Below, one piece after another: positions 26,022-34,082 of a stretch of DNA of 34,082 nucleotides (position 1 is its first letter; each line of letters opens with the position of its first letter). The DNA is from an uncultured Bacteroidales bacterium. GTDB lineage: Bacteria > Bacteroidota > Bacteroidia > Bacteroidales > UBA4417. A model generated the notes under the pieces. That model was given only the letters and a program-made list of their open reading frames with translations, ran no database searches and was not told the origin of the DNA. Location of the stretch: contig CAJAXK010000225.1 of NCBI GenBank assembly GCA_903946925.1, positions 1 through 34,082 on the forward strand, in the 5' to 3' direction. The position numbers and the translations under genes were made by a program.

Positions 26022-27032
26022 CTATCCCCTGCCTGTCAAAGTTTTAGGTATTCTTCCTGTGCGTACACTTTCCGAGCGCAACTTGCGGCCAACAATACGC
26101 TCGACCATGGCTCCGATTTCAAGCACTTTGTCAATATCCAGATTGGTTTCTATCCCCATTTCATCCAACATTACAACTAAGTCTTCGGTTTGAATCAATC
26201 CGGTAAGCATCGGGTCGGCATAATAATATGCTCCCGTTCCGGCCACCGGAACACCATCCACAAAATTTGCCGGTTGTCCGCCAATACCGCCCATGGTTGC
26301 TTCATAATTTGTCATGCCTGCCTGCAAGGCTGCCAATACATTAGCCAAACCCCATCCACGGGTAGAGTGGAAATGCACGATTTGTTTTTCCGGACGTTCG
26401 ATTTTATCCATCAACATCGAGTAATAACGATAAACGCGATCGGGTGAAGCAGATCCATCGTGGTCGGCATGTTCTACGTCGCTGGCGCCAATATCGAACC
26501 ATCGCTGTGCAAATTCCACCGCTTTTTCCATTTTAGTTGGACCCTCGATTGGGCATCCCCAAATTGTGCTTACAGTCCCATTCACTTTCAGGCCAGCATC
26601 TTTTGCCAAAGGGATATATTTTTCGGCCATGGCCCAATATTCGGCCAACGACAATCCCGAATTTTTGGAATGGTGCGATTCGCTGGTGGAAACCATAAGC
26701 AAAATCCTGTCAGGTCCCCAGCCTTCCTGTTTGGCTTGAATGGCGCGCTCAATTGCTTTTTCGCGGATGGTAACCGCTGTTAAGCTAACACTTGGTAGTA
26801 AGTGCGCAACCGTTTTGCTCGAACGGATTTTTTTCAGCAACTCGTCAGAGTCTTTAAACTGTGGCATCCCCGAAGGGTTGCCAAGGTTTGTTACTTCCAC
26901 ATGCTTGAATCCTGCAAGGATCAATTGCTCGGTGAGCCACAATTTTGCGGCTGTGGGGATGAATTTTTCTTCGTGTTGAAAGCCGTCGCGGACTGTTATG
27001 TCGCCAATGGTTACTTTTTTAGGATAGTTCAT
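26022..27032 (-). CDS. HMG-CoA lyase-like (DRE-TIM metallolyase) enzyme
   Basis: A 336-residue TIM-barrel protein of the HMGL-like family (carbon-carbon lyases and claisen condensing enzymes). It has the metal/substrate motif GDITVRDG (10-17; Asp11, Arg15, Asp16 region), EVTNLGNPSGMPQF, VSTIWGCPIEGP (154-165) and the metal ligands HFH (220-222) in HFHSTRGWGLANVLAAL. However, the cysteine loop of true HMG-CoA lyases (GLGGCPYA...) is here GGIGGQPANF (248-257), without cysteine. So the exact reaction is uncertain, although databases would probably call it hydroxymethylglutaryl-CoA lyase. It is single on the minus strand. Confidence 0.8.
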   Translation of the reverse strand: MNYPKKVTIGDITVRDGFQHEEKFIPTAAKLWLTEQLILAGFKHVEVTNLGNPSGMPQFKDSDELLKKIRSSKTVAHLLPSVSLTAVTIREKAIERAIQAKQEGWGPDRILLMVSTSESHHSKNSGLSLAEYWAMAEKYIPLAKDAGLKVNGTVSTIWGCPIEGPTKMEKAVEFAQRWFDIGASDVEHADHDGSASPDRVYRYYSMLMDKIERPEKQIVHFHSTRGWGLANVLAALQAGMTNYEATMGGIGGQPANFVDGVPVAGTGAYYYADPMLTGLIQTEDLVVMLDEMGIETNLDIDKVLEIGAMVERIVGRKLRSESVRTGRIPKTLTGRG

Positions 27033-27182
27033 GTTGGAAGTTTTTTAGGTAATTGAAATGGTTTAAAATACCGTCCTAAATTAACGCATTTATGCTTTTA
27101 AATGTTTGCTCGTACAAAAATAATAATACACGGTATAATAATATGGCTTGTGAAAACTTGGGTGGTGCTTATTCATACTTGC

Positions 27183-27734
27183 TCACTTCACCCTATCCGG
27201 ATTATTGCTCACAAATGCGCCCCAACCTGTATAGCTTTTGGTGGTATCGCCCGGCGATCTCTGAAAATAATGGCAACATGCAACTGCCACAGCATCAGTG
27301 GCATCGAAATATTTTGGCTGTTCGGCAATTACCAAAAGCCGGTTCATCATTGCCGAAACCTGTTCTTTGGAAGCATTGCCATGCCCGGTAATGGATTGCT
27401 TTACTTTGCGTGGCGAATATTCAAAAATCGGGATGTCGCGGTATAAAGCCGCAGCCATGGCAACACCTTGCGCCCTGCCAAGTTTGAGCATACTTTGCAC
27501 ATTTTTGCCAAAAAACGGGGCTTCCAGTGCCACTTCATCAGGATGGTAGTGGTCAATGAGCGCAAGAACTTTTTCGAATATGCTTTTTAGCTTCAAAGGA
27601 TGGCTATCCAAATGGTCAAGTTTTATTACATCGAGTGCAATCAGTTCAATTTTCTTACCTTTATCCGCAATTAAGCCGAAACCCATGATGTTGGTTCCCG
27701 GGTCGATGCCTAATATTATCCGTTCAATTGCCAA
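27183..27734 (-). CDS. ruvC: Crossover junction endodeoxyribonuclease RuvC
   Basis: A 183-residue Holliday-junction resolvase. The catalytic acidic residues are in their expected contexts: Asp11 in GIDPGTNIMGFG, Glu71 in ALEAPFF, and Asp144/Asp147 in FDATDAVAVACC, corresponding to D7, E66, D138 and D141 of E. coli RuvC. KNVQSMLKLGRAQGVAMAAA is the usual dimer/DNA-binding segment. It works with RuvAB in recombination repair; ruvA and ruvB are not in this window. It is divergent from the UPF0104 gene, 151 bp away. Confidence 0.95.
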   Translation of the reverse strand: MAIERIILGIDPGTNIMGFGLIADKGKKIELIALDVIKLDHLDSHPLKLKSIFEKVLALIDHYHPDEVALEAPFFGKNVQSMLKLGRAQGVAMAAALYRDIPIFEYSPRKVKQSITGHGNASKEQVSAMMNRLLVIAEQPKYFDATDAVAVACCHYFQRSPGDTTKSYTGWGAFVSNNPDRVK

Positions 27735-27885
27735 AACTATAAATGAGCTAAATGGTGAAACGTACTAAAGATGTGTGGTTTACGGAATCAATAATCGGAG
27801 GGAAACTATATTTGAGATGCCAGTTCATACTAATATGGTAGCCGCTACCCCCAAAAACCCAACCCCTAATCCCTAAAACCTACCC

Positions 27886-28896
27886 GTGATACTTACGCCA
27901 AAAGTACGAAAAACATTGGATATTGCCACCCGGCTTATCATTGCTGCATTGTCGATTTCGTATATTTTTTATCGCATTTATTCGCTACCTGCCGGACAGG
28001 TTCATGTGTTTGCCGATTCGGTGCTTGCAAGCAATGAGTTTGCTCAGTTATTTGCGGCACTGATACTGCTATTGTTTTGTAACATTGGTTTTGAAGCGTT
28101 TAAGTGGAAACTTTTAATCCAACAATCGGAAAAAGTTAGTTTGTTTACGGCTTACAAAGCCATTTTGGGCGGAATGGCGGTGAGTGTTTTTACTCCGAAC
28201 AGGGTTGGCGAATTTATGGGCAGGGTTTTCATCCTGAAAAAGACTGAACCGCTTACCGCCATCCTGCTAACTATTGTTGGAAGTTTCAGCCAGTTGTTAG
28301 TTACCGTGGTAGCCGGTAGTATTGCCTACATTATTTTTGCACCCCAATACCTGCCACTGGTAATTTTCGAAAGTGCCTGGATAGTAAAAGGCTTTTCGGT
28401 AACCTTGGCTCTTGTTTCGCTGTTGTATGTTTTCCTGTATTTTAATATTTCGGCACTTCACCGCGTTTCTTTTGTTGTGCCTTCTTTGTATTCGCAAAAA
28501 ATCAGGAACGGGATAAATGCCATAGCTGCCTGTCCGCGAAGGCTTTTGTTTATTGCTGTGCTGCTAAGTACATTGCGGTATTTGGTTTTTTCTACACAGT
28601 TCTATCTTGCCATCCGGTTAGCAGGTTTAGGGTTTACATTTTCCCAATGCATGTTGGTTGTTCCTATAATGTATTTGCTGTTGGTAATAATACCAACCGT
28701 AGCTTTGACCGAAATTGGTGTGCGTGGTTCTATTTCCGTTTTCTTGTTCGGTTTACTAACCGCCACACATGAGTTAAATCCCAACGATGCACTCGCTGTT
28801 ATTTCGGCATCCACCTTAATTTGGTTTATAAATGTAGCTTTCCCTTCGTTGCTCGGGGTGTTGGTGGTTTTTAAATTGAAATTCTTCAGGCGATGA
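27886..28896 (+). CDS. UPF0104 / lysylphosphatidylglycerol synthase-like membrane protein
   Basis: A 336-residue integral membrane protein with about eight hydrophobic segments and the conserved family motif AVSVFTPNRVGEFMGRVFIL, plus TEIGVRGSISVFLFG near the C-terminus. It matches the membrane domain of MprF-type proteins but lacks the cytoplasmic aminoacyl-transferase domain. Such proteins are thought to move lipid-linked substrates across the membrane. The downstream glycosyltransferase gene overlaps it by 4 bp (ATGA), so the two are translationally coupled and probably act on the same glycolipid. Substrate unknown. Confidence 0.85.
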   Translation: MILTPKVRKTLDIATRLIIAALSISYIFYRIYSLPAGQVHVFADSVLASNEFAQLFAALILLLFCNIGFEAFKWKLLIQQSEKVSLFTAYKAILGGMAVSVFTPNRVGEFMGRVFILKKTEPLTAILLTIVGSFSQLLVTVVAGSIAYIIFAPQYLPLVIFESAWIVKGFSVTLALVSLLYVFLYFNISALHRVSFVVPSLYSQKIRNGINAIAACPRRLLFIAVLLSTLRYLVFSTQFYLAIRLAGLGFTFSQCMLVVPIMYLLLVIIPTVALTEIGVRGSISVFLFGLLTATHELNPNDALAVISASTLIWFINVAFPSLLGVLVVFKLKFFRR

Positions 28897-30020
28897 TTTT
28901 CCATGCTTTTACCCTTATTGTTTTTGTTTGTTATGCAATACTCATAACCGCAATTTCTATTGGCTGGTTGAGGTTAAAGGTTTTTAAGGGTAAACCCAAC
29001 TTGAAAAATATCAAAGTCAGTATCCTTGTCGCAGTGCGTAATGAGTCCGAAAATATCCGTGCCCTTATCAAAAGCCTTTCAAGTCAAAATTATCCAACAA
29101 ACTTGTTAGAGGTAATACTTATCGACGACCACTCAACCGATGGAACTGCTGATTTGATCAATAATCAAATTCAAGATTTGACAAATTTTAAACTACTCTC
29201 AGTCCGGGACGCGCAACTTTACGGAAAAAAGGCAGCAATAACCCAGGGAATCGGTGCTTCTGCCGGCGAACTTATCCTGATAACCGATGCCGATTGTGTT
29301 GCTGATATTTCATGGGTTTCTACTATGGTTTCATTTTACGAAATATACAGTCCACATTTAATCCTGGGGCCTGTGTGTATGATTAACGACGGTTCGTTTT
29401 TTGGAAAATTCCAGTCGTTGGAATTTAGCAGCCTTATTTCTTCCGCCGCTGGGTCGTGCAATGCCGGTTTCCCGTTGATGGCCAACGGGGCAAATATGGC
29501 TTTTACCCGCGAAGCTTTCGATACATGTAAGGGGTTTATTGGTAATTTAAAATATCCTTCAGGTGATGATATGTTCCTGTTGATGAACATCAAACAACAA
29601 TTTGGGGCCAGGTCGATCCGGTTTTTACGCTCCCAAGCAGCAATTGTTAACACTCCGGCAACTTTAGGTTTTAAGGAATTTATACAACAACGCCTCCGCT
29701 GGGTTTCAAAAAGCAGTGGATATACCGATCCTTTGCTGATTGCCTCCTCGCTTATTGTTTTTCTTGCCAATGTTTTGATTGTGGTTTTGGCATTTCTTGC
29801 ATTCCTGTTACCAGGATATATTCTTCCTTTTGTAATTGTATATTCCTTCAAGTTTATATTCGATTTTCCTTTAATGTTCAGTTTCAACAGGTTCCAAAAA
29901 AGCGGCAAATTGTTGGTGCTATTTCCATTCAGCGAATTTTTAAACGCCGTTTATACCCTATTTATAGGTATTGCCGGAAACGTTTGGAAATATGAATGGA
30001 AAGGGAGGAAGAACCGCTAA
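28893..30020 (+). CDS. Membrane-bound family 2 glycosyltransferase
   Basis: A 375-residue GT2 enzyme with an N-terminal membrane segment (5-27), a GT-A catalytic domain and two or three C-terminal membrane segments (about 280-360). Catalytic landmarks are VSILVAVRNESENI (42-55), LIDDHSTDGT (76-85), TDADCVAD (131-138) with the metal-binding DxD, GDD (224-226) and the acceptor-site QQRLRW (265-270), the Q/RxxRW motif of processive and lipid-linked GT2 enzymes. It is coupled to the UPF0104 gene by a 4-bp overlap. It probably builds a lipid-linked or cell-surface glycan; donor and acceptor cannot be read from sequence. Confidence 0.9.
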   Translation: MIFHAFTLIVFVCYAILITAISIGWLRLKVFKGKPNLKNIKVSILVAVRNESENIRALIKSLSSQNYPTNLLEVILIDDHSTDGTADLINNQIQDLTNFKLLSVRDAQLYGKKAAITQGIGASAGELILITDADCVADISWVSTMVSFYEIYSPHLILGPVCMINDGSFFGKFQSLEFSSLISSAAGSCNAGFPLMANGANMAFTREAFDTCKGFIGNLKYPSGDDMFLLMNIKQQFGARSIRFLRSQAAIVNTPATLGFKEFIQQRLRWVSKSSGYTDPLLIASSLIVFLANVLIVVLAFLAFLLPGYILPFVIVYSFKFIFDFPLMFSFNRFQKSGKLLVLFPFSEFLNAVYTLFIGIAGNVWKYEWKGRKNR

Positions 30021-30027
30021 AGCACTT

Positions 30028-30262
30028 GTAACTATTCAGTGCCTAAAGTAGTGAGTGCCTAAAATGCCTAAAGTTCCTTGCTAAATCTAATCGCTCTAAT
30101 AACCAAGCTTTTGCATTCGAATAGTTTAATAGAATTGAAAAATATGAACACGACATTTTTCTGTATTCAAATGATAAAAGGCATTAGTGGCATTAACTTT
30201 AGGCAATTTAGGCAATTATAAGTACTCTCAAAACCTGAAAATTCATTAGGGCGAATAGTTAC
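30028..30262. mobile_element. 235-bp MITE-like intergenic element, copy B
   Basis: The ends GTAACTATTC (30028-30037) and GAATAGTTAC (30253-30262) are perfect inverted repeats, and the flanks extend them (AGCACTTGTAACTATTC against GAATAGTTACAAGCACT, two mismatches). It is the reverse complement of copy A with about 14 differences and equal length. It starts 7 bases after the glycosyltransferase stop and ends about 135 bp before the PBP2 start. It has no coding capacity. Confidence 0.78.
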
Positions 30263-30397
30263 AAGCACTTTATTTATAAATTCTTTTTTTGCACAAAGCG
30301 CAAATAATTATTTTGTGCGGGATAATGAATGTTGTATTCTGTATTTTTGCAGGCTGTATTTTTAAACCACCTCCTTCTCTTACTTTTCAGTTTTTCA

Positions 30398-32215
30398 ATG
30401 GCCAACCGCATTTATGCCGATCGTAAAATAGTGATTATCACTACCTTTTTGGTTATAGGTTTTATCTATCTCGTTAGGTTGTTTTATATCCAGGTTATTG
30501 ATAGGAGTTATACGGTTTCGGCCAACAACAATGTTTTACGTTATGTTACCCAATTCCCGGCCCGGGGTTTGATATACGACCGCAACGGGAAATTGTTGGT
30601 TTACAACGAGGCAGTTTACGATTTGATGGTTATCCCACGCCAGATTAAAGATGTGGATACTGCCGAAATATGCCGCTTGCTCGACATAACGGTTGATGGT
30701 TTTAAAGAACGGATGAAAAAAGCACGCGATTATTCGCCTATGTTGGCTTCGGCGTTTGAAAAACAAATCTCGAAAGAAACTTATGGTTATTTTGAAGAAA
30801 AACTCTACCGTTTCAGAGGTTTTTTCGTGCAGCCGCGTACCTTGCGGAAATATCCCATGTCCATTGGTGCCCATCTTCTCGGTTACATTGGCGAAGTTAC
30901 CCCAAACCAGATCGAAAAAAGCGATTACTACAAACAAGGCGATTACATTGGCATTAGCGGGATTGAACGGGCTTACGAAAAGGAGCTTCGTGGGGTAAAG
31001 GGACTGAAAATAAGGATGGTTGATGTTTTTAACCGCGATGTTGGCAGTTTTGAGAATGGGCGTTACGATACCGCCGCCATAATGGGAGGCGATTTATATA
31101 CAGGTATTGATGCCGATTTGCAGGAATATGGCGAAAAACTAATGGCAAACAAGCGGGGTAGCATTGTTGCCATCGATCCCAAAACCGGTGAAATACTCTG
31201 TTTCCTTTCGAGTCCCGGCTACGATCCAAACCTGTTGGTGGGCCGCGTGCGGGGCAAAAATTACGGCGAGCTGAACAAAGATCCGTTCAAGCCCTTGGTG
31301 AACCGTGCCATTATGGGGCAATATCCTCCTGGTTCCACCTTTAAAATGGCCAATGATATGGTAGGGCTTCAAATGGGGGTAATTACACAAAGTACGCGCT
31401 ATTCGTGCCAAGGGCCTGGGTCATCGCCAATAAAATGTACCCACAACCATGTTTCGCCACTCGATGTTTTTATGGCCATACAACAGTCGTGCAACCCTTT
31501 TCACTGGCAGGTTTTTAGGGCTATTATGAACGATCAGGATTACGAAACGGTTAAAGAACGTTACGATGTTTGGCGCAACCACCTGATGAGCATGGGTTTT
31601 GGCCGGTTGTTGAATACCGATCTGGCTTTTGAGCTAAAGGGCAACCTTCCACCATCGGAGGTTTTCGACAAAATTTATGGCAAAAGCCATTGGAATGCCA
31701 TGACCATCCGCTCCTTATCCATCGGACAAGGCGAAGTGCTTACCACCCCTTTGCAATTGGTGAATTATGCATCCATGGTAGCCAACCGGGGCATATTTTA
31801 TCCACCTCATGTTGTGCGCTCGGTAGGCAACGAAAAAAACAAAACAAAATTTTCGACTCAAAAAAATGTTGCCACCATAAACCCCGAGTATATTGATGTT
31901 GTAATTCAAGGCATGATGGAGGTTTTCGAAGGTTCGCATGGTACAGCCAGGGCGTACAAAATAGACAGTATTTCCATGGCTGGAAAAACCGGGACAGCCC
32001 AAACCACTGGTGGCAAGGACAATTCCAATTTTATAGCTTTTGCCCCAGTCGAAAACCCGAAAATTGCTATTTGTGTTATCGTAGAAAATGCCGGCTTTGG
32101 CTCAACCTGGGCTGCACCCATCGCTTCGCTGATGATAGAAAAATATATAAAACGGATCGTGAAGCGCAAAGAAATTGAAGATAGAATGATAAATGCTAAC
32201 CTGCTGAACAATTGA
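30398..32215 (+). CDS. mrdA: Penicillin-binding protein 2 (elongation transpeptidase)
   Basis: A 605-residue transpeptidase that crosslinks peptidoglycan during elongation, in complex with RodA. I chose the ATG at 30398 (MANRIYADRK) because it puts a single membrane anchor at about 11-34 after a basic N-terminus; an in-frame ATG at 30329 adds 23 hydrophobic residues. The PBP dimerisation domain follows (PARGLIYDRNGKLL, 54-67), then the transpeptidase domain with PGSTFKM (catalytic Ser313, Lys316), SCN (364-366) and AGKTGTAQ (528-535). rodA follows with a 4-bp overlap. The mreBCD genes that often precede this pair are not upstream; a repeat element and a glycosyltransferase are. Confidence 0.94.
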   Translation: MANRIYADRKIVIITTFLVIGFIYLVRLFYIQVIDRSYTVSANNNVLRYVTQFPARGLIYDRNGKLLVYNEAVYDLMVIPRQIKDVDTAEICRLLDITVDGFKERMKKARDYSPMLASAFEKQISKETYGYFEEKLYRFRGFFVQPRTLRKYPMSIGAHLLGYIGEVTPNQIEKSDYYKQGDYIGISGIERAYEKELRGVKGLKIRMVDVFNRDVGSFENGRYDTAAIMGGDLYTGIDADLQEYGEKLMANKRGSIVAIDPKTGEILCFLSSPGYDPNLLVGRVRGKNYGELNKDPFKPLVNRAIMGQYPPGSTFKMANDMVGLQMGVITQSTRYSCQGPGSSPIKCTHNHVSPLDVFMAIQQSCNPFHWQVFRAIMNDQDYETVKERYDVWRNHLMSMGFGRLLNTDLAFELKGNLPPSEVFDKIYGKSHWNAMTIRSLSIGQGEVLTTPLQLVNYASMVANRGIFYPPHVVRSVGNEKNKTKFSTQKNVATINPEYIDVVIQGMMEVFEGSHGTARAYKIDSISMAGKTGTAQTTGGKDNSNFIAFAPVENPKIAICVIVENAGFGSTWAAPIASLMIEKYIKRIVKRKEIEDRMINANLLNN

Positions 32216-33471
32216 AAGAGCAAAAAGGGATATTCCGCCATATTGACCGCACCTTGGTGCTTTTGTACATTACCTTGGTTTTAATGGGCTGGTTCAATAT
32301 TTATGCTGCCGTTTATAACGAGGAACATGCAAGTATATTCGATTTGAGCCAGTCGTATGGCAAACAAATGCTTTGGATAGTTACAGCTTTGGTGCTTGCC
32401 TTATTGGTGATTTTAACCGATGCAAAGTTTTTTAATGCTTTTGCCTACCCTATATATGGTGGCACTATTTTACTGCTGCTTTTGGTTTTGGTTGCCGGCA
32501 AGGAAATTGCCGGTTCAAAATCATGGTTCCAGATTGGTAGTTTTGCCCTGCAACCTGCCGAATTTGCCAAGTTTGCCACAAACCTTGCATTGGCCCATTA
32601 TCTCAGCGCATTGGATTTCGACAGCAAAAAGCGCAAATCGCAAATCATGCCTTTGCTTATCCTGGCCCTGCCAGCATTGCTTATTTTGTTACAAAACGAT
32701 ACAGGATCGGCCATAGTGTATGCCTCATTGGCATTGGTGCTTTACAGGCAGGGCATGCCAGGAAGCATATTGCTGTTGGGAGTGGCGGTGGTAATACTTG
32801 CTATTATGGCTTTGCTTTTCAACCAATTTATTGTAATTGCGGTGATTGCCGTGTTGTTGATAGGCTTTATGTTTTTTATCAGGCGGAACTTACGGAACAT
32901 ACTTTCGGTGGTAGGGATTTTTATTGTGGCAAGCCTGTTTGTTTTGAGTGTGGATTATGCTTTCGAGAATGTGTTGGAACAACACCAAAAAACACGTATC
33001 AACGTGTTGTTAGGCAAACAAATAGATTTAAAAGGTGCTGGGTACAACGTAAACCAATCGAAGATTGCCATTGGTTCAGGCGCATTTTTAGGGAAAGGAT
33101 ATTTAAAAGGCACACAAACCAAATTTAACTTTGTGCCTGAGCAAAGCACCGATTTTATTTTTTGCACCGTGGGCGAAGAATGGGGTTTTGTGGGCGCTTT
33201 TGTGGTTGTGGTGTTGTATTTAACGCTCTGTGTGCGGATTGTTTTGGTAGCCGAGCGACAACGCTCGGATTTCAGCCGTATTTATGGATATGGGGTTGCA
33301 TCCATATTGTTTTTCCATTTCTTTGTAAATGTGGGCATGACCATTGGCCTGATGCCCGTAATTGGGATACCGCTGCCATTTTTTAGTTATGGCGGCTCCT
33401 CGCTTTGGGCTTTTACCATACTGTTGTTTATTTTTATAAAACAGGATTCGTATAGGTTGCAGTTGGTGTAG
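32212..33471 (+). CDS. rodA: RodA, SEDS-family peptidoglycan polymerase
   Basis: A 419-residue SEDS glycosyltransferase with about ten membrane segments, polymerising lipid II into glycan strands with PBP2. The start is a TTG that overlaps the PBP2 stop (TTGA), and no nearby ATG would keep the first membrane segment. Family motifs: SWFQIGSFALQPAEFAK (104-120), KGAGYNVNQSKIAIGSG (274-290), PEQSTDFIFCTVGEEWG (309-325; Asp314 matches the catalytic Asp of E. coli RodA) and GIPLPFFSYGGSS (385-397). The stretch 190-250 carries extra hydrophobic segments compared with the 370-residue E. coli protein. Confidence 0.95.
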   Translation: MKEQKGIFRHIDRTLVLLYITLVLMGWFNIYAAVYNEEHASIFDLSQSYGKQMLWIVTALVLALLVILTDAKFFNAFAYPIYGGTILLLLLVLVAGKEIAGSKSWFQIGSFALQPAEFAKFATNLALAHYLSALDFDSKKRKSQIMPLLILALPALLILLQNDTGSAIVYASLALVLYRQGMPGSILLLGVAVVILAIMALLFNQFIVIAVIAVLLIGFMFFIRRNLRNILSVVGIFIVASLFVLSVDYAFENVLEQHQKTRINVLLGKQIDLKGAGYNVNQSKIAIGSGAFLGKGYLKGTQTKFNFVPEQSTDFIFCTVGEEWGFVGAFVVVVLYLTLCVRIVLVAERQRSDFSRIYGYGVASILFFHFFVNVGMTIGLMPVIGIPLPFFSYGGSSLWAFTILLFIFIKQDSYRLQLV

Positions 33472-33499
33472 GCGGATTCCGCTTTGCAGGAAAGCGGCT

Positions 33500-33660
33500 T
33501 AAAGCCACATTTGATATCCTGCTGTCCTCCTCCGTTAACCCATACAGCTCATTTACAATGCTGTCAATTTTCATATCGGTTTTTCCGATTTTCGGATTTT
33601 ATTTCAAGTGCCTGTTTGGCTTCTTCAAAAAAAGTAAGCCTCCAATTCTGCTTCCTCATT
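33500..33660 (-). pseudogene. Frameshifted C-terminal scrap of a type IIG restriction-methylase
   Basis: On the minus strand, RLTFFEEAKQALEIKSENRK is read in one frame (33655 downwards). After a one-base shift near 33580 the next frame reads KTDMKIDSIVNELYGLTEED. Joined, this matches the common C-terminal end of type IIG/Eco57I-like N6-adenine methylases (...KxxID.LVYELYGLTEEEI). It continues without a natural stop towards the end of rodA. No upstream part is present, so this is a remnant. Recognition is by motif memory, not by search. Confidence 0.5.
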
Positions 33661-33694
33661 GACCTGATTTATTCACAAACTTTATAGAACACTG

Positions 33695-33772
33695 AGAACA
33701 CGGATGTTACAGATTAACAAGGATAAAGACAAAAATCCATGCAAATCCTTTGTATCTGTGTCATCCGTATTC
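33695..33772. repeat. Imperfect palindromic repeat (ACACGGATG...CATCCGTAT)
   Basis: The left arm GAACACGGATGTTACAGATT (33695-33714) and the right arm ATCTGTGTCATCCGTATTC (33754-33772) pair over about 28 bp, with additional AAGGAT/ATCCTT inside. It is a well-known style of non-coding hairpin repeat in environmental Bacteroidota. Confidence 0.6.
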
Positions 33773-33909
33773 AATTACCATCAAGTGATGAATTATTCAG
33801 GCTAAAATGGAATCAAATTGATTGTTAACTAATTTGGCTAATTCTAATTTTTAGGTGATATCTCACTGTCATCAAATCCAAAACTTTGGTCAAACTTTTT
33901 TAGCTTTTT

Positions 33910-33931
33910 ACTTTTTGCTTGATCAAAAAGT
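33910..33931. repeat. ACTTTTTG-CTTGAT-CAAAAAGT palindrome
   Basis: A perfect 8-bp inverted repeat with a 6-base loop, followed by a second possible pairing (CTTGAT with ATCAAG at 33941-33946). I recall the same motif from intergenic regions of many Bacteroidota. The rest of 33777-34082 shows no gene that I can support; the last 120 bases, beginning CCCGAAGGTATCTTCCCG, may belong to something that continues past the window. Confidence 0.5.
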
Positions 33932-34082
33932 AACAAAAAATCAAGGCTTTATAAAAATACTTGCGTTTCTAACCCGAAGGTATCTTCCCGCAATACAAGG
34001 CATGGGAGATGGCACAATCCCAGGCTTTTGTCGTTGCTGTGTATTGCTACGCACGTGCCTTTCGCACATACCTCCGGCTAAG

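Noticed and set aside
33484-33687. 67-residue plus-strand protein after rodA
   Set aside because: The translation is cysteine- and serine-rich without features, and the opposite strand carries a better match to a methylase C-terminus.

Overview
The window looks like a chromosomal segment of a Bacteroidota bacterium, most likely class Bacteroidia. The reasons are a MurF-alanine racemase fusion, a type IX secretion sorting domain, a DUF4270 lipoprotein next to a short glycogen-synthase-like protein, an M64 peptidase, TAnnTTTG-type promoter boxes and few clear Shine-Dalgarno sites. I see no tRNA, rRNA, CRISPR array or intact insertion sequence. Most genes are housekeeping; the accessory signal is in the intergenic repeats and in a few unusual proteins. 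Layout: 0.3-4.6 kb holds a minus-strand biotin-dependent acyl-CoA carboxylase operon (biotin carboxylase, biotin carrier, carboxyltransferase). A small four-helix-bundle (S23/IVP-type) gene is wedged between its first and second genes and is framed by purine-rich repeat arms in inverted orientation. A gene-poor stretch with a 235-bp repeat element follows, then nhaA and a secreted M64 peptidase. 8.2-9.3 kb has no intact gene, only broken reading frames and hairpins. Next come a large T9SS-exported repeat protein, a tiny lipoprotein, the murF-alr fusion and pdxA. 17.1-22.3 kb carries a metallophosphoesterase, a DUF4270 lipoprotein with a glycogen-synthase-like partner, a DUF192 protein and an EEP-family phosphohydrolase. 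22.5-27.7 kb has a membrane iron-sulfur protein with two HMA-like domains, type I asparaginase, an HMG-CoA-lyase-like enzyme and ruvC. 27.9-33.5 kb is a plus-strand run: a UPF0104 membrane protein with a GT2 glycosyltransferase (4-bp overlap), then PBP2 and RodA (4-bp overlap). The end of the window holds a frameshifted scrap of a restriction-methylase C-terminus and several palindromic repeats. How the genes work together: the carboxylase subunits form one acyl-CoA carboxylase; MurF-Alr supplies D-Ala and adds D-Ala-D-Ala to the peptidoglycan precursor, which PBP2 and RodA then polymerise and crosslink for elongation. The most unusual features are the four-helix-bundle cassette inside the carboxylase operon and a pair of near-identical 235-bp terminal-inverted-repeat elements in opposite orientation about 25 kb apart.
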